Assembly (NCBI GenBank): GCA_905233515.1
Contig: CAJOEQ010000029.1
Span: 1 to 11,856, forward strand
Direction of reading: 5' to 3'
Source: an uncultured Synergistales bacterium
Lineage (GTDB): Bacteria > Synergistota > Synergistia > Synergistales > Aminobacteriaceae
Length of the DNA stretch: 11,856 bases
Every line of letters starts with the position of its first letter. The stretch's first letter is position 1. Of the stretch, positions 1 to 7,153 are shown piece by piece. The notes under the pieces are model-generated. The model saw only the letters and a program-made list of their open reading frames with translations, searched no databases and was not told the DNA's origin. A program made the translations under genes and the position numbers.

Positions 1-1510
1 TACATTCTACATTTAAAATTTTATTATGATTCTTTTCGCGGATTAATAATAATATATCTTCAATGCAAAGGCTCATAATTTTAATAATATTCGGCTTGAC
101 TTCAAATTTTTGTAATAAATTATATGCAGTCTCAGACATTAAAGCCGCGTTCTCCTCGTTAAGCTCAAAATCATATATAAATATTCTCTCGTCATTCTCA
201 GCAGGCAGCAAAAAAGGGAATCTCTCACGCCCATAAATAATATATACCAGTAAAGCGCATATAATCATAGAAATAACTTGAGCAAGCGCAAGACTCACGT
301 ATAAATTTATTGCTTCCAAGAATATTAACGAGAACGGGCAAATAAAATCTTTTATAGTAGCAATCGTTAAAGCTAGAAAATTTTTATTTATAAACGTGTA
401 GTAACAAAAAATTACTATCATAACAGCCTGAAAAATTATACTTGCTGCCATAATTCGCACGGCCTTGATACTCTCATGAAAGATTAAGCCGCTGTTAATC
501 CCGAAAATTTTAGCAAAATACGGGGCAAATATATATATTAAAAATGAAATTATCCCGCTCAAAATTACCATGTCAAAACATACATAACGCATTAAATAAC
601 GCATAGATTTTGTATTATTCTCGCCGCGTAAACTCACAAGAACGGGTCTCATTGCTGTAGATAGTCCGAGAAATAAATTTGACAAGCTAATAAGTTTCTC
701 TATTATGACTACTATCGGCAATGTATTCGCGTCTAAATACTCAACCGCAAATTTATTCAATGAAAGAATCATTAATGAACTTGTACAGTATGCATAAGCC
801 CTCGTTATTCCTGATTTGAAAATTTTTAGACAATAATTCAATTTCAAACTGTAATAAAATTTTATCTCGCTTTTACTTATCAAAAAATGAAGGCTTACAG
901 TTACTATAAATAATATTTTACATATTAGACTCGCCCAAGCAACTCCCTTAACTCCGTAAAAATTTGCTAATATAATCGATAAAATTATATTGCCTATAAT
1001 CTGTACAACATTTGCAAAGGCTGCTAATTTTTCGCCACCGTCAGCTGTTACTGTATTGTCTAATAAATATGAAAACGGCGTGAGAGCACAATAAAATATT
1101 ATAATATTATAATAATCGCGCACATATTCATTCATTAGGGGCGAAGTATCAAGAAAGTTTATAAATCCCTCGCGCATAAATAAAAATATAACTAAGAGCG
1201 TAAATCCCGACGTAACAGCCATTATAACGCCCTGACTAAAATATTGATTCGCCCTGTCTTTGTCAGAACGTCCTACATAATAAGAATATTCAAGCATTGT
1301 GCCTGAATTTATTATCGTAGCTATAAATAACGTGATTAATAATATCGGCGACACAAATCCGACAGCTGTAAGAGCCTCTTTGCTGATAAAATTTCCGGAT
1401 ATAACCGTGTCAGTCAATGAAACAAGATAATCAACACTTTCATTTATAATCGAAGCTGCAAAAATTTGCCTGTAACGCTTAATTATAAATAACGGCTTAG
1501 TCTGATTCAT
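1..1510 (-). CDS. MATE-family membrane transporter with C-terminal ATPase-like domain (3' partial)
   Basis: An uninterrupted frame runs from an ATG at 1510 to the left edge, giving 503 residues with no stop. Residues about 1-425 are very hydrophobic with many membrane segments. The start carries MATE hallmarks: [17 protein letters not shown], then [11 protein letters not shown], then [16 protein letters not shown] proteins export drugs, metabolites or lipid-linked substrates using ion gradients. After the last membrane segment ([15 protein letters not shown]) the frame continues about 78 residues into a soluble stretch. This resembles the start of an RsbW/SpoIIAB-type histidine-kinase-like ATPase domain: a helix ([14 protein letters not shown]), then an N-box-like helix ([15 protein letters not shown], about 480-494). 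The Asn usual in that helix appears to be Leu. The ATG overlaps the metA stop by 14 bp and has only a weak Shine-Dalgarno, so translation is probably coupled to metA. The substrate is unknown. The MATE assignment is firm; the ATPase domain is inferred from a partial sequence. Confidence 0.85.
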   Translation of the reverse strand, partial: MNQTKPLFIIKRYRQIFAASIINESVDYLVSLTDTVISGNFISKEALTAVGFVSPILLITLFIATIINSGTMLEYSYYVGRSDKDRANQYFSQGVIMAVTSGFTLLVIFLFMREGFINFLDTSPLMNEYVRDYYNIIIFYCALTPFSYLLDNTVTADGGEKLAAFANVVQIIGNIILSIILANFYGVKGVAWASLICKILFIVTVSLHFLISKSEIKFYYSLKLNYCLKIFKSGITRAYAYCTSSLMILSLNKFAVEYLDANTLPIVVIIEKLISLSNLFLGLSTAMRPVLVSLRGENNTKSMRYLMRYVCFDMVILSGIISFLIYIFAPYFAKIFGINSGLIFHESIKAVRIMAASIIFQAVMIVIFCYYTFINKNFLALTIATIKDFICPFSLIFLEAINLYVSLALAQVISMIICALLVYIIYGRERFPFLLPAENDERIFIYDFELNEENAALMSETAYNLLQKFEVKPNIIKIMSLCIEDILLLIREKNHNKILNVEC

Positions 1511-2444
1511 GTTTATTTAAGTCCAAATCTGAAATATTTCGAGCGTCAAAAGGCGTTTGCTGATACACAAAATAATTCAGCCAGTTTGAATATAATAAAT
1601 TCGCGCTTGATCTCCACGTACAAATAGGAGTCTTTGTGTCGTCGTCATTCGGGAAGTAATTATAAGGCACGTGAATAGCCAGTCCGAGTCTTTTATCACG
1701 AAAATATTCAAGTGCTAGAGTCTCAGGGTCATATTCTGAATGTCCAGTTATAAATAATTGCCGCCCTTCATTCGTTGAAATCGCATAAACTCCGGCCTCG
1801 TCGCTCTCTGCTAAAATTTTCAGCGCAGGAATCTTCACTATATCACCGCGCATTATAGTCGTGTGTCTTGAATGAGGTACCATAAAAATATCGTCCGACC
1901 CGCGAAATAAAATCGAGCCTTTATGAGTAACTCTGTGCTTGAAGACTCCGAACATTTTACGCGGCAAATGAATTTTAGGCACTCCATAATGATAATATAA
2001 CCCGGCTTGAGCTCCCCAGCAAATATGAAATGTGCTGTGAACGTGGGACTTGCTCCACTCCATAATGTCGCAGAGTTCAGGCCAATAATCAACTCTTTCA
2101 AATGGCATTTGCTCAACAGGTGCGCCCGTGATAATCATTCCGTCATAAAAATTAGCTTTAACGCTCGGAAAATTTTTATAGAATGCGATCATGTGTTCAA
2201 TCGGGGTATTTTTCGGAGTCCTGCCGCTCATTGCCATTAAATCAATTTCGACCTGTAAAGGCGTATTACCCAGTAATCTAGCTAATTGAGTTTCAGTCGT
2301 TATCTTTGTAGGCATGAGATTCAATATTAAGATTCTAAGCGGGCGAATATCCTGACTCTGGGCGCGCCTTTGAGTCATCACAAAAATATTTTCTCGAACT
2401 AATACATTTACTGCGGGCAAATCGCCGGGTATATTTATAGGCAT
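1497..2444 (-). CDS. metA: Homoserine O-acetyltransferase (MetA/MetAA family)
   Basis: This cytoplasmic enzyme activates homoserine with an acyl-CoA, the first committed step of methionine synthesis. The 315-aa product has the usual family length and starts with the typical [11 protein letters not shown]. The catalytic cysteine is C142 in [10 protein letters not shown]235 and E237 of the triad lie in ITGHSEYD. Residue 111, in [10 protein letters not shown], is Glu. In characterised MetA proteins Glu at this position goes with acetyl-CoA and Gly with succinyl-CoA, so an O-acetyltransferase is predicted although annotations often say succinyltransferase. The gene is third in a minus-strand operon: it starts 6 nt after the stop of the 469-aa gene, and its own stop lies inside the start of the MATE gene. 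A GAAGAG-like ribosome site sits in the end of the upstream gene. The family call is certain; acetyl specificity is inferred from one residue. Confidence 0.96.
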   Translation of the reverse strand: MPINIPGDLPAVNVLVRENIFVMTQRRAQSQDIRPLRILILNLMPTKITTETQLARLLGNTPLQVEIDLMAMSGRTPKNTPIEHMIAFYKNFPSVKANFYDGMIITGAPVEQMPFERVDYWPELCDIMEWSKSHVHSTFHICWGAQAGLYYHYGVPKIHLPRKMFGVFKHRVTHKGSILFRGSDDIFMVPHSRHTTIMRGDIVKIPALKILAESDEAGVYAISTNEGRQLFITGHSEYDPETLALEYFRDKRLGLAIHVPYNYFPNDDDTKTPICTWRSSANLLYSNWLNYFVYQQTPFDARNISDLDLNKHESD

Positions 2445-2450
2445 GATTAA

Positions 2451-3860
2451 TTACTCTTCAGGCTTGGCCGTGAACATGTTTATAAAGACTTTGTGAGTCT
2501 CTCGCGGGAGAATTCTATAACCCTTCTTTTCTTTAGTCATCCAAAGCGCATAATCTTTATAGAATCCTTCAGCAAGTGCTAATAAAGATTTCTTGCGATT
2601 TTCTTTTATTTGCTGCTCATAGGGAGTCTTTAAGCGTCTATCTTCGTCCGAGTCCCATCTGAATGTGCCGAGAGCATAACTTGCTGATTTATCTTCGCCG
2701 CCTATAGGGAACGCAGGAATTAATAACGAGTGATCTTGCCAGTCATAGCTCCCTAGACCTTGACCGGGCACAAAAATAGCTCTGGGAATCCCGTACATTC
2801 TGACTCTGGGAACGTTGAACATTTCTATATCAAGCGAGTCAAAATCTTCAAGAATTGAATACATTTTTGCGTAATCTGCGGGCATTGAATCAGGCTGGCA
2901 TAATAAAGACGTATCAGCACGGGCATTTTTCGCGGGAACTGTCAAATAATCGCGTTTCTTGACGAGCATATTTTTTAATTCGCCTCGTCTCATTTGTGCG
3001 GACATTCCGGAGCAGTTATCAGAAATTTTTTTGACTCGACGAGCTATTTTCACCGCGTCAATCTGAGAATATAAAATCTTTTTAGCGATAACTTTTGTCT
3101 TGTCATGAATAGCTAAAAATTTTTCTACCTGAGGAGCCGGAAGAGGGTTTGACTCGTTTTTCTGAGCAGATGAGACTAATAATAATATACTTTTTTCAGC
3201 GTCAATATATGCCTTGCGCTCCTGAGCAAATTTCTGACGTACTGAGTCGCTGCCTTCTCTGTATTCGGGGACTCGCATGTTGACTTTCATAGCAGAAATT
3301 AAATAACTATTCATGTTAGCTATTAATTGCCGAACGTCTAAATTATTCGGGTAATTGTCATCAATTTCACGTAAAAATGAGTTTCTTTCCTGCTGAGTCC
3401 TCAATAATTCCCCGTTTAAATAATTTATGCGCTCATCTAATGACATGCCGATAACAGGAGTCGGGCTTTCTGTTCCGTTTATAGCTGCCCAGCATTCAGC
3501 AATATAATCAGAAAGAGTCAAAGCCGGCAAAATCCCACCTGCACACTTAGAAGCTAGATATTTATTTGCGTCAAAATCCTTGCTTAAATTAATTAATCCC
3601 GGAATGCTGCCTAAATCAATAAATATTCTTTCTTCGTCGTCAAATTGCAAGATTTCCGGATTATTTTTCGTCTGAGCGTCAACGATTGCAAATAAAATTT
3701 CCCAGTAACAGCTAGACATATTCTGCCAAATTTTAGCGGCCTGCACTTTGTCGTCAGTTTTTCCGGTTGCTAGTAACTTGCGATATTTATAATTATAATC
3801 GTCTAATTTTTCTACAGCTTGATTTACTTCGGGAACATCTTTCCATCTAGAAAACGCCAT
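2451..3860 (-). CDS. Conserved-looking protein of unknown function, 469 aa
   Basis: I do not recognise this protein. It is a real gene by position: an ATG preceded by AAAGGAGG (in the last codons of the sirtuin gene), only 2 nt after the sirtuin stop and 6 nt before metA. It has no signal peptide and no membrane segment, so it is probably cytoplasmic. Residues 1-60 are helical and charged. Residues 140-300 are long amphipathic helices rich in Lys, Arg and Glu (for example LDERINYLNGELLRTQQERN at 141-160, and a basic stretch ARRVKKI at 273-279). Residues about 345-405 look like a compact beta-rich unit with conspicuous motifs: FNVPRVRMYGIPRA, FVPGQGLGSYDW, IPAFPIGGED and ALGTFRWDSDEDRR. Five cysteines (51, 106, 123, 283, 321) are scattered without a metal-site pattern. 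Being second in the sirtuin operon, it could be a partner or substrate of the deacylase, but nothing in the sequence shows that. Confidence 0.85.
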   Translation of the reverse strand: MAFSRWKDVPEVNQAVEKLDDYNYKYRKLLATGKTDDKVQAAKIWQNMSSCYWEILFAIVDAQTKNNPEILQFDDEERIFIDLGSIPGLINLSKDFDANKYLASKCAGGILPALTLSDYIAECWAAINGTESPTPVIGMSLDERINYLNGELLRTQQERNSFLREIDDNYPNNLDVRQLIANMNSYLISAMKVNMRVPEYREGSDSVRQKFAQERKAYIDAEKSILLLVSSAQKNESNPLPAPQVEKFLAIHDKTKVIAKKILYSQIDAVKIARRVKKISDNCSGMSAQMRRGELKNMLVKKRDYLTVPAKNARADTSLLCQPDSMPADYAKMYSILEDFDSLDIEMFNVPRVRMYGIPRAIFVPGQGLGSYDWQDHSLLIPAFPIGGEDKSASYALGTFRWDSDEDRRLKTPYEQQIKENRKKSLLALAEGFYKDYALWMTKEKKGYRILPRETHKVFINMFTAKPEE

Positions 3861-3862
3861 TT

Positions 3863-4564
3863 TTATAATTCCTCCTTTAATAACTCATCGCGCATAATTG
3901 CTACACCTTTTGAGGCTACTTCTTTTATTACGTGAAAATTAAGCCAGCCGGGCACGTCTACTTCTTTAGGGTCGATTAAATACGCTTTAGCTTTACTGCG
4001 CAAATCATGAACTAACCCCGCCGCAGGATATACAACAAGTGAAGAGCCTATTACAGCAAAAATATCAGCATTACGAACTAAACGGGCTGCTTCAGTAATC
4101 ATCGGGACTGCTTCACCGAACCAGACAATATTAGGCCGCAATAATTCACCGTCTGAGTCTTTCTCGTCATATTCCATTTTGCGATAACCTATATTTATAA
4201 TTTTATTTTCGTTATTAACTGGCCGCGCTTGAGTCAAATCTCCGTGTAAATGCAAAACTTTTGTACTTCCTGCGCGTTCGTGTAAGTTGTCTACATTCTG
4301 GGTGATTATATGAACGTCAAAATATTTTTCGAGTTCAGCTAAAATTTTATGGCCTTCATTTGGCTGTGCTTTCTCTAACTGTTCACGCAAATTATTGTAG
4401 AAATCAGTAATTAATTTCGGATTCCTGTACCAGCCTTGAATACTTGCAACATCTTCAACGTTGTATTTTTCCCATAAGCCGCCGGAGTCCCTAAAAGTTT
4501 GAAAGCCGCTTTCTGCGCTAATTCCTGCACCGGTCAAGACTACAAGTTTTTTGCGTTCTGTCAT
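3863..4564 (-). CDS. SIR2-family NAD-dependent protein deacylase, zinc-less type
   Basis: Sirtuins remove acyl groups from protein lysines using NAD. The 233-aa product has the core motifs in order: GAGISAESGFQTFRD (12-26) for NAD binding, TQNVDNLHERAG (88-99), HLHGDL with catalytic H107 (105-110), RPNIVWFGEAVP (143-154) and GSSLVVYPAAGLV (173-185). The four zinc-binding cysteines normally between HG-L and RP-VWFGE are all absent; the segment ARPVNNENKIINIGYRKM is in their place. Related bacterial sirtuins without these cysteines exist, so this is probably a subfamily trait and not damage. Bacterial CobB and SIRT5 use a Tyr-x-x-Arg pair to bind acidic acyl groups. Here the segment reads DFYNNLREQL, with Tyr56 kept but Leu59 where Arg is expected, which argues against a desuccinylase. 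The ATG is 10 nt from AAAAAGGGGG. This is the first gene of the operon. Deacylase family is firm; substrate is unknown. Confidence 0.93.
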   Translation of the reverse strand: MTERKKLVVLTGAGISAESGFQTFRDSGGLWEKYNVEDVASIQGWYRNPKLITDFYNNLREQLEKAQPNEGHKILAELEKYFDVHIITQNVDNLHERAGSTKVLHLHGDLTQARPVNNENKIINIGYRKMEYDEKDSDGELLRPNIVWFGEAVPMITEAARLVRNADIFAVIGSSLVVYPAAGLVHDLRSKAKAYLIDPKEVDVPGWLNFHVIKEVASKGVAIMRDELLKEEL

Positions 4565-4614
4565 GAAAAAATTGCCCCCTTTTTATAACACGTATAAATT
4601 ATAATTTACGCTAA

Positions 4615-4623
4615 ATAATAGCA
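4615..4623 (-). promoter_or_regulatory. Candidate extended -10 promoter for the sirtuin operon
   Basis: On the minus strand the sequence reads TGTGC followed by TATTAT, an extended -10 about 50 nt upstream of the sirtuin ATG. It closely resembles TGTGCTATAAT in front of the tRNA gene in this window. No good -35 is visible. A second TATAAT on the same strand (4598-4603) is an alternative. The choice between them is uncertain. Confidence 0.4.
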
Positions 4624-4712
4624 CATTGCTGAAATAATAAATTTTTTTTGCGAAATTTTTAATAGCTATAAAATGGGCAAAATTAAGCAAAGCGGGGACT
4701 CATTATAACAAT

Positions 4713-4743
4713 TTGCCGCAAAATATAATCTCACAGGTATAAT
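4713..4743 (+). promoter_or_regulatory. Weak candidate promoter for the methyltransferase gene
   Basis: TATAAT at 4738-4743 is a perfect -10, about 50 nt before the TTG start. The only -35-like hexamer, TTGCCG at 4713-4718, is 19 nt away, longer than ideal. Another TATAAT at 4724-4729 has no -35 at proper spacing. A promoter must lie in this 228-bp gap because the upstream gene is divergent, but its exact position is uncertain. Confidence 0.35.
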
Positions 4744-4778
4744 AATATAAAAGATAATATAAAAGATTCATAATTTAC

Positions 4779-4785
4779 AGGAGGA
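4779..4785 (+). promoter_or_regulatory. Ribosome binding site AGGAGGA that fixes a TTG start
   Basis: AGGAGGA lies 7 nt upstream of the TTG at 4793. No in-frame ATG lies near the N-terminus, and homology to the family begins immediately after this TTG. This makes TTG the start codon. Confidence 0.8.
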
Positions 4786-4792
4786 CAAAAAA

Positions 4793-5356
4793 TTGCACTT
4801 CAGAGAAAAATTTATATTTCTGAAACGTTTTGCAAAATCGCCCGGTAGAATCGGCAGCGTTACTCCGAGTTCTAAATTTTTGACTCGTGCAATGTTAGAT
4901 CGCGTCAACTGGGACGAAGCAAATTATATCGCTGAACTTGGAGCAGGTACAGGAGTATTTACTCGTGAAATAGTAAAACGCGCAAAAGACGACTCAAAAA
5001 TTTTAGTTTTCGAGATTGACCCGGATCTGCAGAAATTAATCAAAGAAGAACATCACACGCACAAGGGCTTAACACTTCACAGCGATGCACAGAAATTATT
5101 AACTCATATGCAGGAAATCGGAATAAATAAACTTGATTATGTAATATCGAGTCTGCCTTTTACAGTTTTGCCGAGAAAAATGACAGTAAGAATCTTAGAC
5201 GCTGTTATTAAAGCTCTTAAGCCTGAAGGACATTTTATAGCTTATCAGTACTCATCAATAATGCGGCATGTCTTGCAGAAAAAATTTGCGAAAATTAAAA
5301 CTCGCTTTGTAATGTTCAATATTCCGCCGGCGTTCGTGTATGATTGCATGAATTAA
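4793..5356 (+). CDS. Class I SAM-dependent methyltransferase, phospholipid N-methyltransferase (PmtA)-like
   Basis: The 187-aa product has a Rossmann methyltransferase fold. SAM-binding motif I is AELGAGTGVFT (47-57). The acidic residue at the end of strand 2 lies in VFEIDPDL (72-79), and the motif IV region is DYVISSLPFTVLP (115-127). The N-terminal block FREKFIFLKRFAKSPGRIGS followed by VTPSS is typical of bacterial PmtA-like enzymes, which methylate phosphatidylethanolamine at the membrane surface. It also resembles rRNA adenine dimethylases, to which that family is related. Length fits the PmtA group. The start is TTG with a strong ribosome site. It is a single-gene unit, divergent from the sirtuin operon and followed by a hairpin. 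Methyltransferase is firm. The lipid substrate is inferred from family likeness, since many members of this group have no proven substrate. Confidence 0.88.
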   Translation: MHFREKFIFLKRFAKSPGRIGSVTPSSKFLTRAMLDRVNWDEANYIAELGAGTGVFTREIVKRAKDDSKILVFEIDPDLQKLIKEEHHTHKGLTLHSDAQKLLTHMQEIGINKLDYVISSLPFTVLPRKMTVRILDAVIKALKPEGHFIAYQYSSIMRHVLQKKFAKIKTRFVMFNIPPAFVYDCMN

Positions 5357-5363
5357 AAAAATT

Positions 5364-5390
5364 GCTCTCCTGACTCATAATCAGGGGAGC
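5364..5390. terminator. Bidirectional hairpin terminator between methyltransferase and tRNA-Ser
   Basis: GCTCTCCTGA (5364-5373), a 7-nt loop and TCAGGGGAGC (5381-5390) form a 10-bp stem with one T-G wobble. On the minus strand the hairpin is followed by AATTTTTTTAA, a good intrinsic terminator for the tRNA. On the plus strand it follows the methyltransferase stop by 7 nt but has only TTGATTTT after it, so it is weaker in that direction. Confidence 0.75.
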
Positions 5391-5400
5391 TTGATTTTAA

Positions 5401-5485
5401 CGGAAACGCAGAGATTCGAACTCTGGGAGCATTTCTGCTCTTACGCTCTCCAAGCGCACGCCTTCGACCGCTCGGCCACGTTTCC
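5401..5485 (-). tRNA. tRNA-Ser (anticodon GGA)
   Basis: The minus strand folds into a complete class II tRNA. The acceptor stem GGAAACG pairs with CGTTTCC plus discriminator G. The D arm includes GGCCGAGCGGTC. The anticodon stem TGCGC/GCGTA encloses the loop TTGGAGA, anticodon GGA, reading UCC and UCU. A long variable arm (GAGCA-GAAA-TGCTC) is diagnostic for serine, leucine or tyrosine tRNAs. The T arm is CAGAG-TTCGAAT-CTCTG. The CCA end is not encoded (GTT follows), so it must be added after transcription. It lies alone between leuB and the methyltransferase gene, with its own promoter just upstream and a hairpin just downstream. Confidence 0.96.
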
Positions 5486-5496
5486 ACGCATGAAAG

Positions 5497-5505
5497 ATTA
5501 TAGCA
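5497..5505 (-). promoter_or_regulatory. Extended -10 promoter of tRNA-Ser
   Basis: The minus strand reads TGC then TATAAT (TATAAT at 5497-5502), a perfect extended -10 ending 11 nt before the tRNA 5' end. This predicts a very short leader. The -35 is poor: TTCACG at 16-nt spacing, or TTGATT at 20 nt. It supports transcription of the tRNA separately from leuB. Confidence 0.65.
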
Positions 5506-5541
5506 CAAAAATTTTTTTCGTGAATCAACATATAAAAATTT

Positions 5542-5581
5542 GCTCCACTGACTAATAAATAATAACTCACAATCAGGGAGC
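5542..5581 (-). terminator. Terminator downstream of leuB
   Basis: GCTCC-A-CTGA (5542-5551) pairs with TCAGGGAGC (5573-5581), giving nine pairs with one bulged base and a 21-nt AT-rich loop. Reading in the leuB direction the hairpin is followed by AAATTTTTATAT. It ends the leuCDB message before the tRNA promoter. The sequence is visibly related to the hairpin at 5364-5390. Confidence 0.65.
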
Positions 5582-5599
5582 GTTTTATTTCAGTATAAA

Positions 5600-6661
5600 T
5601 TATAATTTCTCGATAATTGCTGCTTTCATTTGTGAGCCTGTTATTAATTTCGTACCTTCAGACTTCACAAAAATATCGGGAGTCCTCAATCCCTCACGCA
5701 AAACTGAGTCGACGGCGTTTTCTATCTTGTCAGCTTCATTATTCATAGCAAAACTATAACGCAGCATCATAGCACCTGCTAAAATTGTCCCGATCGGGTT
5801 TGCTTTATCTTGGCCGGCAATGTCAGGAGCTGATCCGTGAATAGGTTCATAAAGTCCCCTGTTGTCTTCTCCTAAGCTGGCACTTGGAATCATTCCGATT
5901 GAGCCGACAATTTGACTCGCCTCATCTGATAATATATCGCCGAAAGTGTTTTCAGTTACTATTACGTCAAATTCAGAAGGGACTCTAATTAACTGCATAG
6001 AAGCATTATCTACGTATAAATGATTTAATTTTACTTCTGGATATTCTTTTGCAACGTCTTCGACAATTTCGCGCCAGAATCGTGAAGTGTTTAATATATT
6101 TGCTTTATCAACAGAAGTAACAATTTTGCGCCGTCCCATAGCCATTTTAAAAGCAACGTGGGCTATTCGTCTGATTTCGTGTTCTGAATACTGCATTAAA
6201 TCACTCGCAGCGCGTTCACCTTCAGGAGTCGTGAAATATTTATGTTCACCGAAATAAATTCCGCCGGTTAATTCTCGCACGATAATAAAATCTATTCCCT
6301 TTTCGGCGATGTCTTTACGTAATGGGCAGGCACTTGCTAACGGGGCAAAAATTTTCGCAGGTCTTATATTAGCAAAAACTTTCAAGCCTGCACGAATTCC
6401 CAGTAAACCTTTTTCAGGGCGTTTTTCAGGCGGTTGATTGTCCCATTTCGGCCCTCCTACTGCTCCTAACAGTGTAGCGTCTGAGTCCTGACAAATTTTT
6501 AAACTCTCTGCTGGTAAGGGGTCGCCGTATTTGTCGATTGCATTGCCTCCCATTGCTACACTTTTAAATTCAAATTTCCCGACTCGTTCTAACACTTCAA
6601 GAGTCGCGCCTATTACTTCCGGACCGATTCCATCACCGGGAATAACTGCTATTTTTTTCAT
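5600..6661 (-). CDS. leuB: 3-isopropylmalate dehydrogenase
   Basis: LeuB oxidises 3-isopropylmalate with NAD; decarboxylation then gives 2-oxoisocaproate, the direct precursor of leucine. The 353-aa product is full length. Visible family features are IPGDGIGPEV at the N-terminus, substrate-binding arginines (R90, R100, R129 in VRELTGGIYFG), the catalytic Lys in VDKANIL (K186), metal-binding aspartates in NTFGDILSDEASQ (238-250, with D218 in YVDNA), and the NAD-site segment YEPIHGSAPDIAG (271-283). It starts 3 nt after the leuD stop, with AAGGGAGA upstream of the ATG, and is the last gene of leuC-leuD-leuB before a terminator. The substrate signature and the leuCD context separate it from isocitrate and tartrate dehydrogenases. 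Confidence 0.97.
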   Translation of the reverse strand: MKKIAVIPGDGIGPEVIGATLEVLERVGKFEFKSVAMGGNAIDKYGDPLPAESLKICQDSDATLLGAVGGPKWDNQPPEKRPEKGLLGIRAGLKVFANIRPAKIFAPLASACPLRKDIAEKGIDFIIVRELTGGIYFGEHKYFTTPEGERAASDLMQYSEHEIRRIAHVAFKMAMGRRKIVTSVDKANILNTSRFWREIVEDVAKEYPEVKLNHLYVDNASMQLIRVPSEFDVIVTENTFGDILSDEASQIVGSIGMIPSASLGEDNRGLYEPIHGSAPDIAGQDKANPIGTILAGAMMLRYSFAMNNEADKIENAVDSVLREGLRTPDIFVKSEGTKLITGSQMKAAIIEKL

Positions 6662-6664
6662 GAA

Positions 6665-7153
6665 TTAATCTCCCTTCTTTAAATTATGCTTGAGCGATGC
6701 CATTAATCCGCCCTCGTTTATCATGTTCTTAATAAATTCGGGGAACGGTTCAGCTTGATAGATTTTATTCTGCGTTAAGTCCTTAATTTCACCGGTATCA
6801 AAATTTATGCTTACTTCGTCATTGTCTGAAATATTTTCGGCTGCTTCAGGACATTCAAGAATTGCAAGACCGATATTTATAGCATTACGGTAAAAGATTC
6901 GCGCGAAACTTTTTGCGATTACACAAGAAATTCCCGACGCTTTTATAGCAACTGGCGCATGTTCACGGGACGAACCGCACCCGAAATTTAACCCTGCAAC
7001 TATAATATCACCGGTTTTGACTTTGGCATGAAAATTTTTGTCAATATCTTCCATACAATGTGAGGCTAATTCTTTCTCGTCCTGACTTGCTAAATAACGA
7101 GCTGGAATTATTACATCTGTATCAACGTGATCGCCGTATTTATGAGCGCGCAT
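6665..7153 (-). CDS. leuD: 3-isopropylmalate dehydratase small subunit
   Basis: This is the swivel-domain subunit that pairs with LeuC to isomerise 2-isopropylmalate to 3-isopropylmalate. The 162-aa length is that of the short LeuD form found with roughly 410-420-aa LeuC proteins; enterobacterial LeuD is about 200 aa. Visible motifs are [18 protein letters not shown] (6-23), which includes the substrate-recognition loop YLAS, and [12 protein letters not shown] (56-67). The ATG immediately follows the leuC stop, with AAGGAGG inside the last leuC codons, so the subunits are made together in one transcript. A homoaconitase small subunit looks similar, but leuB and leuA nearby favour the leucine pathway. 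Confidence 0.96.
   Translation of the reverse strand: MRAHKYGDHVDTDVIIPARYLASQDEKELASHCMEDIDKNFHAKVKTGDIIVAGLNFGCGSSREHAPVAIKASGISCVIAKSFARIFYRNAINIGLAILECPEAAENISDNDEVSINFDTGEIKDLTQNKIYQAEPFPEFIKNMINEGGLMASLKHNLKKGD

Noticed and set aside
1853..2116. Minus-strand open frame of 87 codons overlapping metA in another frame
   Set aside because: It is an alternate-frame shadow of metA with low-complexity composition and no independent start signal.
2007..2240. Plus-strand open frame of 77 codons inside metA
   Set aside because: It lies antisense within a full-length, motif-complete metA and has no ribosome site or recognisable protein features.
3863..4564. Loss of zinc cysteines as evidence of a sirtuin pseudogene
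   Set aside because: All NAD-binding and catalytic motifs are intact, the frame is open, and related bacterial sirtuins without these cysteines are known.
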